Shown piece by piece: positions 15,964-23,866 of a stretch of 64,000 nucleotides of DNA. Every line of letters starts with the position of its first letter. The first letter of the stretch is position 1. Both the position numbers and the translations under genes were made by a program. Origin of the DNA: Trinickia violacea (GTDB lineage Bacteria; Pseudomonadota; Gammaproteobacteria; Burkholderiales; Burkholderiaceae); assembly GCF_005280735.1 (NCBI RefSeq), contig NZ_CP040077.1:186001-250000 (forward strand). The letters run 5' to 3'. Under the pieces are notes generated by a model that searched no databases, had not been told where the DNA came from, and worked only from the letters and a program-made list of their open reading frames with translations.

Positions 15964-16271
15964 CACCAAGCTCCGGTAAACAAGGGCAAAGAGAGTGCGA
16001 GTCGCCCACGTTGTCAACCATGTCACTCGGGAGGTGGTTAATCACGTGAGATGTCGTTCAATGTCGCGGTTACGGGAGGGTGAGGAGGGCGCGACGGAAG
16101 GACTATGTGCGGTCACGGTAAGGCGCCCTATGGCTAATGAGCGGGTGCTATGAGGGCGACGAACAAGTGACGATTTTCGTAGCGTATCCCAACTCTACCC
16201 GGCCAACGAGCCGGGACACGGAGGCGCTGGTCAAAAGTAAGCGTAGCGTCGACCGCGTCTTGACTGGGAAT

Positions 16272-16868
16272 CTACTTTCCGCCCCAACGATTCCAAGCCA
16301 TGCGTAAGAGCGTCGCGTTAGCGGCGCGCCGGTCGAACAATTCGGCATCGAAGTCGTGCCCAGCCCAGCGCTTATAGCCATTGGCCTCCTCGCTTTCGGG
16401 GTGTGCACGCAGCGTGTCGAGGAACGCCTGATATCCGAACGGACCGCCGACATCTTCGGGTGGGCATGCCCGAGCTCCGGCAATAACGTGTGGACAACCG
16501 CTCGGCTCGCCTTCGATGATCTCGACTTTCTCCACAACGATGTCGTGTTCCCAGCCGTCACCGAAGTCGTATTTGTAGACGAACCTCATGCCGGGGTAGG
16601 CAGCTTTCTCCAGCTTGGTCTTGCGATCATCGAAGGTGTTGTCCGGGTCCATCGATTCGAGCACGTCGTCGAGCTCGAACATGGCATAGGTCTTGTCGTC
16701 GATCTCGAACTCGTGCTGATGCGAGTCGGTCCAGCCGAATGCGGCCTGGAGGGTGTGATGTAGTCTGCGTAGCGAGTCGAATCCCTCGATCTGGATGCGG
16801 CGCCAGATGGGTGGGTTGATGTCGCGAATCTGAGCGTGAAGGGTATACAGTCGAAAGGACTTGGCCAT
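16272..16868 (-). CDS. Plasmid pRiA4b ORF-3 family protein, IS66 passenger
   Basis: A 198-residue protein of the pRiA4b ORF-3 family (IS1096 TnpR-like). Recognisable blocks are LHAQIRDINPPIWRRIQIEG at the N-terminus, HHTLQAAFGWTDSHQHEFEI, then YDFGDGWEHDIVVE and the C-terminal CPPEDVGGPFGYQAF. The biochemical role is unproven. It lies within the inverted repeats, 40 bases downstream of tnpC on the same strand, so it moves with the IS. Most IS66 elements end soon after tnpC, so this one is about 600 bases longer than the usual three-gene form. Confidence 0.9.
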   Translation of the reverse strand: MAKSFRLYTLHAQIRDINPPIWRRIQIEGFDSLRRLHHTLQAAFGWTDSHQHEFEIDDKTYAMFELDDVLESMDPDNTFDDRKTKLEKAAYPGMRFVYKYDFGDGWEHDIVVEKVEIIEGEPSGCPHVIAGARACPPEDVGGPFGYQAFLDTLRAHPESEEANGYKRWAGHDFDAELFDRRAANATLLRMAWNRWGGK

Positions 16869-16908
16869 GAGGTCAGCGAGAAGCGCAGGGGCGAACGGTA
16901 TTATCGCC

Positions 16909-18492
16909 TCACTCCCCTTGAACCCTCACGTTCCATGGCAGCAGTTCACCGATGCGATTGATCGGGTGCTCTGCGATGCGCGCAAGCACGTGGCGCAGAT
17001 ACGCCTCGGGGTCGACATCGTTCAGCTTTGCGGTGCCGATTAAGCTATAGATCGCGGCGGCACGTTCACCACCGGAATCGGCACCCGCGAAGAGGTAGTT
17101 GCGGCGGCCGATGGCCACGCCGCGCAGGGCACGCTCGACTGGCAAATTATCGATCTCAAGTCGTCCGTCATAGCAATAGCGCGTCAACGCCTCCCAGCGA
17201 TTGAGCGCATAGAGAATCGCCTTGCTCGTATCAGACTTGCGCGAGAGTGTAGCGAGCACCTCGCTCAGCCAGGCATGGAGCTGATCGAGTAACGGCCTGG
17301 CGTGCACCTGGCGATAGGCCCGGCGTTCATCGGGAGGCTTGCCGCGGATGGCCTCTTCGACTTTATAGAGTGCCCCAATTCGCTCAAGCGCTTCGGTGTT
17401 GAAGGCGTTTGGCCGAGCCGCGTGAAGTTCGTAGACCTGTCGTCGCGCATGCGCCCAGCAGGCCGCCTCGACTACGCGCCCCGTGTCGTATATCGCTTGA
17501 TATCCGCTATACGCGTCGGCCTGCAGCGTGCCGGCAAATGACTCGAGATGTTGCTGCGGATGAATGCCTTTGCGGTCAGGCGTGTAGGTGAACCATACGG
17601 CAGCCGGCGTTGCATCGCCTGATGGCCGATCGTCGCGCACATACACCCATAGTCGTCCGGTCTTGGTCGTGCCGTTGCCGGGGGCGAGCACCGGTACGGG
17701 TGTGTCATCGGCGTGCAGTTTCGAGGCCGCCATCACGTGGCGCCGGATCGCTTCGACGAGGGGTTGCAGCAACGCAGCGCTATGGCCAACCCACCTGGCC
17801 AGCGTCGAACGCTCGAGCTCGACGCCTTCGCGCGCATAGATGACCGATTGCCGATAGAGCGGCACATGATCGCCGAACTTGGAAACGAGCACATGTGCCA
17901 GCAAGCCCGAACCCGCTAGGCCGCGTTCGATGGGGCGGCTCGGCGCGCTCGCCTGCGCGATGTGATCGCAGCACGTGCATGCGAACTTGGGCCGTACATG
18001 CCGGATCACCCTGAAGCTTGCCGGCACGTATTCAAGTTGCTCCGAAACGTCTTCGCCGAACTGCTTCATCGTGGCACCGCACTGCACGCACACTTCGGCT
18101 GATTCGGGGAGATATGTTCGCGTATCGCGCGGCAGATGTTCAGGTAGTGGTTTGCGTTGCGGTACCTGCGGCGCGCTGCGCGTCGTCTTCGGGATCTCGA
18201 CGGGAGCGGCGCCTTCGTCGGCCTGCAGGTCCTCCAGGCGTAGCTCAAGTTGCTCGATCTGGCGATCCAACTTCTCCGACTTACGGCCGAACTGCATGCG
18301 GCGCAACTTCGCAATCAGCAACTTCAGGTGCTCCACTTCGGCAGCGCGCGAAGCGAGCGCAGCCTTCTGCGAGTCGACCGTCTCTTGCAGCGTGAGCACT
18401 TGCGCGTTGCGCTCGCGCAGCACCGCTTCCTGTGCGAGCAGCATGGCCTTCAGAACATCAATGTCGTCGGGAAGTGTGCTCGCGCGGGTCAT
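16909..18492 (-). CDS. tnpC: IS66 transposase TnpC
   Basis: A 527-residue IS66 transposase of full length. The N-terminal leucine-rich coiled region (about residues 10-95) precedes a zinc-finger-type segment with CVQCG and later CTCCDHIAQ; the DDE catalytic domain contains LHADDTPVPVL, an aspartate in QADAYSGYQAIY and the final Glu region in the C-terminal third (GRLEIDNLPVERALRGVAIG). It catalyses transposition. No frameshift or stop is seen, so it appears functional. Confidence 0.96.
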   Translation of the reverse strand: MTRASTLPDDIDVLKAMLLAQEAVLRERNAQVLTLQETVDSQKAALASRAAEVEHLKLLIAKLRRMQFGRKSEKLDRQIEQLELRLEDLQADEGAAPVEIPKTTRSAPQVPQRKPLPEHLPRDTRTYLPESAEVCVQCGATMKQFGEDVSEQLEYVPASFRVIRHVRPKFACTCCDHIAQASAPSRPIERGLAGSGLLAHVLVSKFGDHVPLYRQSVIYAREGVELERSTLARWVGHSAALLQPLVEAIRRHVMAASKLHADDTPVPVLAPGNGTTKTGRLWVYVRDDRPSGDATPAAVWFTYTPDRKGIHPQQHLESFAGTLQADAYSGYQAIYDTGRVVEAACWAHARRQVYELHAARPNAFNTEALERIGALYKVEEAIRGKPPDERRAYRQVHARPLLDQLHAWLSEVLATLSRKSDTSKAILYALNRWEALTRYCYDGRLEIDNLPVERALRGVAIGRRNYLFAGADSGGERAAAIYSLIGTAKLNDVDPEAYLRHVLARIAEHPINRIGELLPWNVRVQGE

Positions 18493-18521
18493 GTCGGCAG
18501 TTTACGTGCCGGCCGAGAAGT

Positions 18522-18869
18522 TTACAACGCCGATGTGGGGCGTGCTGTCCGTACGGGCTGACGCCAGTCGATGCCTTCGAGCAGCATCGACAGTTGCGCC
18601 GGACTCAGACAAACGGTGCCGCTATCGGCTTGGGGCCATATGAAGCGTCCCTTCTCGAGTCGCTTCATCAGCAGGCACATGCCATCGCCACTCCACCACA
18701 GCACCTTGAGGAGATCGCCGCGCTTGCCGCGAAACACGAACACGTGGCCACAGAAAGGATCGCGCTCCAGCACCGTCTGGATCTTGGCAGAGAGGCTGTT
18801 GAAGCCGGCTCTCATATCCGTCACGCCGGCAGCCAACCAGACGCGCGTTCCGGCGGGCAGGCCAATCAC
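18522..18869 (-). CDS. tnpB: IS66 accessory protein TnpB
   Basis: A 115-residue IS66 Orf2 protein, recognisable from PAGTRVWLAAGVTDMRAGFN near the start and VFVFRGKRGDLLKVLWWSGD in the middle. It is required for transposition of three-gene IS66 elements. The GTG at 18869 is the family start and overlaps the end of tnpA (GTGA), so the two are translationally coupled. Confidence 0.95.
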   Translation of the reverse strand: MIGLPAGTRVWLAAGVTDMRAGFNSLSAKIQTVLERDPFCGHVFVFRGKRGDLLKVLWWSGDGMCLLMKRLEKGRFIWPQADSGTVCLSPAQLSMLLEGIDWRQPVRTARPTSAL

Positions 18870-19216
18870 GATGCTGACCGCAACGTCGCCAGCACCGTCC
18901 TGAGTACACCTAGGTCGAGCGGCCCGTCGAAGCGAACCCGCACGGCGCCGCACTCGACGATGAGACTTGACGTCACTTGAGCCGGCACGGGCAACTGCAC
19001 GGGAATGAACGTTTCGGTGGGTTGAACTTGCGTGGTCGATTGGCGGCGCTCGTGCGCGCGACGCCAACGCGCGATCATGTTGGCATTCAAACTGTGCTCG
19101 TGCGCTACTTCCGCAATTGAGCGCGCCGGATCGTTCGCTTGCGCAACGACCATTGCCCTGAATTCCTTCGAGTAGTTCTTGGAGCCGCGTCGGCGTCCCG
19201 GTGCCTTCTCTTCCAT
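18866..19216 (-). CDS. tnpA: IS66 accessory protein TnpA (helix-turn-helix)
   Basis: A 116-residue Orf1 protein with the transposase-type helix-turn-helix at residues 15-60 (KNYSKEFRAMVVAQA, SIAEVAHEHSLNANMIARWR). The ATG at 19216 is used; an earlier in-frame start at 19231 is possible. First gene of the IS operon, starting 84 bases inside the right end. Confidence 0.93.
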   Translation of the reverse strand: MEEKAPGRRRGSKNYSKEFRAMVVAQANDPARSIAEVAHEHSLNANMIARWRRAHERRQSTTQVQPTETFIPVQLPVPAQVTSSLIVECGAVRVRFDGPLDLGVLRTVLATLRSAS

Positions 19217-19307
19217 CGTTCTAATTCCCACTAGATCTGGTGGGAATCAGATTGCCGACTTCCGGCCCTCACGAACAGACGGTGATGGCGCAACGCTTAC
19301 GGTCAAA

Positions 19308-19640
19308 ATGACAAACGATTGCTATCAACTATTCATCGACGACCTCCGCGACCCCGTATCATCTTCATGGGTAATTGCTCGCACGTCCGCGGAGGCCGTC
19401 GCGATGCTGGAAACTCGTGGATGTCCATGCGAGATATCTTTCGACGATGACCTTTGGGGCGACGATACGGCAATGGTCGTGGTCAAACGACCGATAGAAA
19501 TCGACCTGGACGCCGCCGGTCGCTTCATTCCCGCCAACTTCGCATTTTCCGTGCATAACGCCAATCCACTCGGCAGGGAGAATATCGAGGGGCTGTTGCG
19601 TTCGTATCTGCATCACCGCGCTCATCAAGGTCCCGGCTAA
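19308..19640 (+). CDS. cREC (cyclic-phosphate-processing receiver) domain protein
   Basis: A 110-residue receiver-like protein. LFIDDLRDP near residue 8, ARTSAEAVAML, ISFDDDLWGDDTAM around residue 48, and VHNANPLGRENIEGLL near the C-terminus are the cREC pattern, which differs from ordinary response regulators in the paired aspartates and the SxNPxGRxN end. The family has been proposed to process cyclic phosphates in conflict systems; that is a literature prediction. The IS66 insertion falls exactly at its start: the ATG at 19308-19310 begins with the last base of the duplicated target, and the natural GGAGG (16220-16224) is now 3 kb away at the other end of the IS. Confidence 0.8.
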   Translation: MTNDCYQLFIDDLRDPVSSSWVIARTSAEAVAMLETRGCPCEISFDDDLWGDDTAMVVVKRPIEIDLDAAGRFIPANFAFSVHNANPLGRENIEGLLRSYLHHRAHQGPG

Positions 19641-19887
19641 ACTCGAAGCAGTCAGAACACCATCTCTGGTTGCACTTGGGCAGTACCAGATCGTCGTCAT
19701 GCCGTCGCGCACAGCACTCGCAAGATGCCAACGTCGGACTGCGACACCCCCTGGCAACGCCTCGATATGCTGAAGTATTGCGACGTCAGGTAGCAACCAC
19801 ATACTCCGCAGTGCCGATCGTCGAATGACGTTGACGTAACGCACCTCTCGCTCCCCTTTCTTTCGCCTCCGGAATGCTCTGTCCAGG

Positions 19888-20085
19888 CTAGGACCCGGGC
19901 TCAACCTCGACGCTTCCAGTCGGGTGGTAGCAGGTGCCGCGAACATTTTCCTTGTTGATTTGCGTCCTTCGCGTTGGGGTGGTGCTCAGCAGCGCGAACG
20001 CTGCCTGATGTGCGCCCTCCGCGCCCCGCCGATGATTGTACTCAGCGACGCGCGAAACCTCGGTCGGGTCAACGTCAACCGTCAC
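19888..20085 (-). CDS. Possible small coupled ORF after the Rad50-like gene
   Basis: A 65-residue ORF with a GTG start that overlaps the stop of the Rad50-like gene (GTGA), the same coupling used between the two genes upstream. The predicted peptide is basic and polar with no hydrophobic segment and matches nothing I know. It ends 250 bases before the convergent cREC gene. The overlap is suggestive but could be chance. Confidence 0.3.
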   Translation of the reverse strand: MTVDVDPTEVSRVAEYNHRRGAEGAHQAAFALLSTTPTRRTQINKENVRGTCYHPTGSVEVEPGS

Positions 20086-22718
20086 GCAGCCGCCCGCGAA
20101 GCAGCTTTCAGGTCTTCCAGATGGCGTTGCTTCACGCCCAAATCATTCCAGGCGGACGGATGGCAGGTGAACACCAGAATCTGGTGACGCGATGCTGCGT
20201 CCAACAGCGCGCGCTTGATGGCGTCGCGTCGCGCGTCATCCGTATGCACCACCGCATCGTCGAAAAGCAGCAACGTCGGCTTGCCGGCAGACTGGAGAAG
20301 ATCGGCATAAGCGAGCCGCGCCAGGAACCCCAACTGCTCCTGCGTGCCGTAGCTGAGCGAATCGAGCGTTTCGAACTGCGAGCCGCGAAGTAGCCCGACG
20401 GGCGTGAGGCCATCGTCGACCGTCATCTCGCCCGTCGGAAAGATGCGCTTGAGATAGTGCTCGATGCGACCTGTCAACGGCTTCCGTAAAGCAGCAACGG
20501 CCGCGTCGCGCTCTTCGACGAGGACCGATTCCAGCAGGTTCAGCGCATCCGCGCGCCTCCGCAGCTCGCCACGCCGGCTTTCCGCCTGGTCGATGGTCGC
20601 CACGGTCTGCGCCAACCGGTCGCCAAGTCCGGTCCCGCCGAGCGTTTCAAGCTGTACACGCAGTGAACTGATTTTCTGCTGCCGCGCGAGCTGCTCCGCT
20701 CGCATGAGCGTCGCGGACTGCGTGTACCGCTCCGCTTCCGTGCGCGGGTCGTCCAGCTTTGCAATGTCGAGCTGCTGCGTGGACATCTCCAGGTTGCGCT
20801 TGTACTCGCTGATATGTGATGCCTTGTCGACGAGGTCGGTCTGGCACCGCTGACGCCGCGCGACAAACTCCGGGTCCTTCAAGCGTGCTTCGCTCCCTTC
20901 AAGCCGCTCACGGATGCCGCTTGCGCCAGCAGCCGTCTGCGTCTTTGCTTCTGATGCGCTCATGAGCGTCGTGCGCGCGGCCTCGAGCTGAATGCGCGCG
21001 GTATCGAAGCTGGCCTTTGCGTCGGCGACCGGCAACGCGCTTGACACGTCAGGCAGCCCTTGGAGACGCTCCTGCGTCGCGGCAAGGCGGCCTCGCGCCT
21101 GCTCGAGCTCAGTTCGCAAGGCATCGAGTCCCTTTGGTGCATGCGCATCGAGAATCTTCGCGTGACTTGTCTTCTCCGCGGTGAGCGATTTCCAACGCGT
21201 GTGTCGCTCGACTGCATCCACAAGACTCGAAACCCCGAGCTCGAGAAGCAATTTTCCACGCTCGGTCTCGAGGTCTTGCAGCGCGGCAATGAGTTCGGAC
21301 ACATCCGAGACGCCAGGAATGATGACCAGCTCGCCGAGGCCTGGAAGACCAATCGTCTTCTGTCCGTCGAGCAGGACAACACCTTCCCCTTCGACGGGGG
21401 CGCCGTCGACCGTGATGGTTCCAGTCAGCCGGTACTCGATGCGTGTGAGGGCGGCATCCCTTCGCGCCTGGAGAGGAACCATCTGGTCGCAGACCGCCTG
21501 CAACGTCTTCATCTTCTCCGCATCGATTTCCGTCAGCGCCGCCTGCCGCGTCAGTTCGCGGACCACCTCGCTGGCCTCGGTTGCCTTCCCAAGCGCCTCT
21601 TCGATGCGGCTGATGTCGCTGCGCTGGGCCTCGAGCTGGCGCTTCAGTTCGTTCGCCAGCACCGCAGCATTCGCTGTCTCCAACAGCGCATTGGCTTCGT
21701 CATTGGCCTTCTGGGCGGTGGCGACGCAATCGGCTGCGCGCTGATACGCTTCGCCGGCCTGCCCGGCGGCAGCCAGTGCTGCTTCGAGGGCTTCGCTGTC
21801 ATTTTTCGCCGACGTCTCGAGCTCGACTGCCAACTGTTCCTGCTGCAACAGGGCTTTGTGCTCCATGACAGCGATTTCAAGCTTTTGGGCAAGCTCCTTA
21901 TGCTTGCGCTCCATCTGGTCGAAAGACTCCGCGCGCTTTAGCGCGGCCGCGGCTTTCTCCTGCAGTGCTTCCCAGGGACGCGACCTCTGCACTTCGCCGA
22001 ACTCGGCCTGCAAAGTGCCCAGGCGGTTGATGTCCTCATCGAAGTTGCGCAATTGCTGCTCCAGCGTATCGCGCTCGTTTTGCAACCGACTCAGGTCGGC
22101 TTCCACCGCCGCCAGGGAGCCAGTCGGCTTTTTCGCTTTCTCCGTGAGCAGCTTGAAGAGCTCCCCTTGCACCTTATTAATAAGGGCGTCGTCGCCGCGG
22201 GATGTCTCGCCACCGGCAAGTTTCGAGAGCGCCTCGCGGATGTAGCCCGACGCGTGGCCGCCGGGGTCCCGCACGTCATTTGTCTGACCCTGACGGACCC
22301 AGAGCAGGCCCGGAATACCCGCATGTTCCGGGCGGCTGGCGCCACGCTCGGCGCGCGAGAAGCCGACGAGCTTCGCCAGCTCTTCTTCTGCCTCATCTTC
22401 TGTGAAGACTTGCGTACCGATACGAAGCTCACACCGCTGCTTTCGAACAAATTGCTTCTTGAGAGTATGCTTGACCCCGCGTATGTCGAAGCTGACTTCA
22501 ACCGTCGGCTGACCGTCCGGGCGCGACTTCGGGACGAGTCCGCCAAGACCCGACACCTTGTAGCGCTCGAGAAACGCGATGCGTATCGCTTCGGCGATGG
22601 TGCTCTTGCCAGCTTCGTTTGGACCGCAGATGAGATTTAACCCGGGCGTAAGCTCATCGATAACAAGCCGGTCTGCAAGTTTGCGGAAATCCTGGATACC
22701 TATGCTTTCGAGAATCAC
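20082..22718 (-). CDS. Rad50/SbcC-like (YhaN-type) ATPase
   Basis: An 878-residue ABC-type ATPase of SMC-like build. Walker A GPNEAGKST is at residues 32-40, the signature SYGTQEQLG at about 793, Walker B TLLLFDDAVVHTDD at about 817 and the H-loop FTCHPS near the end. Two long coiled arms flank a central non-coiled segment of about 45 residues (around 430-475, beta-rich, GTITVDGAPVEGEGVV and GLPGLGELVII) where Rad50 would have its zinc hook; no CxxC is present. It overlaps the Mre11-like gene by GTGA. The pair resembles Bacillus YhaO/YhaN and should form an ATP-gated nuclease acting on DNA ends. Confidence 0.85.
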   Translation of the reverse strand: MILESIGIQDFRKLADRLVIDELTPGLNLICGPNEAGKSTIAEAIRIAFLERYKVSGLGGLVPKSRPDGQPTVEVSFDIRGVKHTLKKQFVRKQRCELRIGTQVFTEDEAEEELAKLVGFSRAERGASRPEHAGIPGLLWVRQGQTNDVRDPGGHASGYIREALSKLAGGETSRGDDALINKVQGELFKLLTEKAKKPTGSLAAVEADLSRLQNERDTLEQQLRNFDEDINRLGTLQAEFGEVQRSRPWEALQEKAAAALKRAESFDQMERKHKELAQKLEIAVMEHKALLQQEQLAVELETSAKNDSEALEAALAAAGQAGEAYQRAADCVATAQKANDEANALLETANAAVLANELKRQLEAQRSDISRIEEALGKATEASEVVRELTRQAALTEIDAEKMKTLQAVCDQMVPLQARRDAALTRIEYRLTGTITVDGAPVEGEGVVLLDGQKTIGLPGLGELVIIPGVSDVSELIAALQDLETERGKLLLELGVSSLVDAVERHTRWKSLTAEKTSHAKILDAHAPKGLDALRTELEQARGRLAATQERLQGLPDVSSALPVADAKASFDTARIQLEAARTTLMSASEAKTQTAAGASGIRERLEGSEARLKDPEFVARRQRCQTDLVDKASHISEYKRNLEMSTQQLDIAKLDDPRTEAERYTQSATLMRAEQLARQQKISSLRVQLETLGGTGLGDRLAQTVATIDQAESRRGELRRRADALNLLESVLVEERDAAVAALRKPLTGRIEHYLKRIFPTGEMTVDDGLTPVGLLRGSQFETLDSLSYGTQEQLGFLARLAYADLLQSAGKPTLLLFDDAVVHTDDARRDAIKRALLDAASRHQILVFTCHPSAWNDLGVKQRHLEDLKAASRAAA

Positions 22719-23830
22719 GCTGCCCCCGTATCGCGTTGGAATCGTGCCAGCATCAGCAGCGCTTCGGATGCGACTGCGGCCTGCGTCGCGTCGCCCTGCA
22801 GGGCACGCAGCCGCTCGACCACTCTGGCCAGATAGCCGCTTTGCGCGCCGAGCGCTGCAAGGTCATCTTCCGTCGGCAGAACCTTGATGCCGTTAGTCGA
22901 TGAACGCAGGGCACGCACACGGGCGCGCGTCTCCTCGATAAGGACGTTCACCGCTTCCGCATCGGCGAGTGCGAGGGCACCTGTGACTTCGATGCGAAGA
23001 ATGTCTTTTTCACCCAAAGCCTCCAGCTGTGTCCGCAACTGCGCCACGTCGCTCGACACGTTGAGGGGCGGCTTCAGGAGATGCCACTGGTATTTGCCGA
23101 CGCGCGTGCGCTGGACGATAGGCTCGACGCCCGGGGCAGGCAGCTCGACCTCGAGCACGTAGCCCGGCTCGTTGCTGCGAAAGCGGTCCTGTTCGTGTGT
23201 GCCGGAGTAGCAGATGCGCTCGTTCACCCGGTACTCGCCGTGCCAATCGCCAAGCGCGAGGTAGTCGAGCCGCGCCGTCTGCGCGCGAGTCGGCGCAATC
23301 GGGTTCTTGGAGTCGACTTCTTCCTGCAGGATGCCCGTCACGCTGCCGTGCGCGAGGCCGATTCGCAGGTAGCCTTCCGGAGTCTCAACGTTGTCGAAGA
23401 AGGCGGTCGTGTCTTCGTAGGTATTGCGCTGCGTGAGCGGTGCGCACAACAGCGCAGCCTTAAGCTCGTGGAGCAATGTGGCGCCAGGCTCGAGCAGAAG
23501 GTGCGCATTGGAAGGTACACATCCGACCCGCTGCGCGCGAGTCCAGACGCTTTCGGCAAGCGCCGCGTCGTGGTTGCCCGGAAGCAGATACCAGGGCCCT
23601 GCGTAGCCAGAGAGCGCTGCGAAGAGCTTGCGGATGAGCGTCTCGGACACCGTCTGCTGGTCAAATACATCGCCGGCGACGACCACGGCATCCACGCCAC
23701 GCCCCGTCGCAAGGCTGGCGATATTGCGAACCGTCTCGAAGCGCGCTTCGGTCAGATGCGCGGCCTCCTCCGGTGTGAACTGGCCGAACTGAGTACCTAT
23801 CTGCCAGTCTGCTGTGTGCAGAACTTTCAT
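22715..23830 (-). CDS. Mre11/SbcD-like metallophosphoesterase nuclease (YhaO-type)
   Basis: A 371-residue calcineurin-like phosphoesterase with all metal-binding motifs: LHTADWQIG (D and an unusual W-Q in place of the common H), VVAGDVFDQ, PGNHDAAL, GLAHGSV and GDWHGEY. The second residue pair of motif I is WQ rather than xH, as seen in some divergent family members. It should supply the nuclease activity of the complex with the Rad50-like ATPase, whose gene it overlaps. Start at ATG 23830. It lies 36 bases downstream of an unrelated 432-residue gene on the same strand, which makes a three-gene operon. Confidence 0.87.
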   Translation of the reverse strand: MKVLHTADWQIGTQFGQFTPEEAAHLTEARFETVRNIASLATGRGVDAVVVAGDVFDQQTVSETLIRKLFAALSGYAGPWYLLPGNHDAALAESVWTRAQRVGCVPSNAHLLLEPGATLLHELKAALLCAPLTQRNTYEDTTAFFDNVETPEGYLRIGLAHGSVTGILQEEVDSKNPIAPTRAQTARLDYLALGDWHGEYRVNERICYSGTHEQDRFRSNEPGYVLEVELPAPGVEPIVQRTRVGKYQWHLLKPPLNVSSDVAQLRTQLEALGEKDILRIEVTGALALADAEAVNVLIEETRARVRALRSSTNGIKVLPTEDDLAALGAQSGYLARVVERLRALQGDATQAAVASEALLMLARFQRDTGAA

Positions 23831-23866
23831 CTTCTATGTCCTCTCGTTGGCTTATCGGCCATCTTC

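Larger units (their letters stand above)
16237..19300 (-). mobile_element. IS66-family insertion sequence with passenger gene (3064 bp)
   Basis: Boundaries are exact. The left end begins GTAAGCGTAGCG at 16237 and the right end is the inverted GTAAGCGTTGCG ending at 19300 (18 of the first 24 positions match). The 8-bp target GGTCAAAA is perfectly duplicated at 16229-16236 and 19301-19308, the size expected of IS66. Inside are tnpA, tnpB and tnpC in the usual order on the minus strand, plus a pRiA4b ORF-3-type gene between tnpC and the left end. The perfect duplication and intact frames suggest a recent insertion. The insertion point is at the start codon of a cREC-domain gene. Confidence 0.95.

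Noticed and set aside
16116..16140. GTAAGGCGCC near 16118 as left end of the IS66 element
   Set aside because: It matches the right inverted repeat poorly and gives no target duplication. GTAAGCGTAGCG at 16237 gives a better inverted repeat and a perfect 8-bp duplication.
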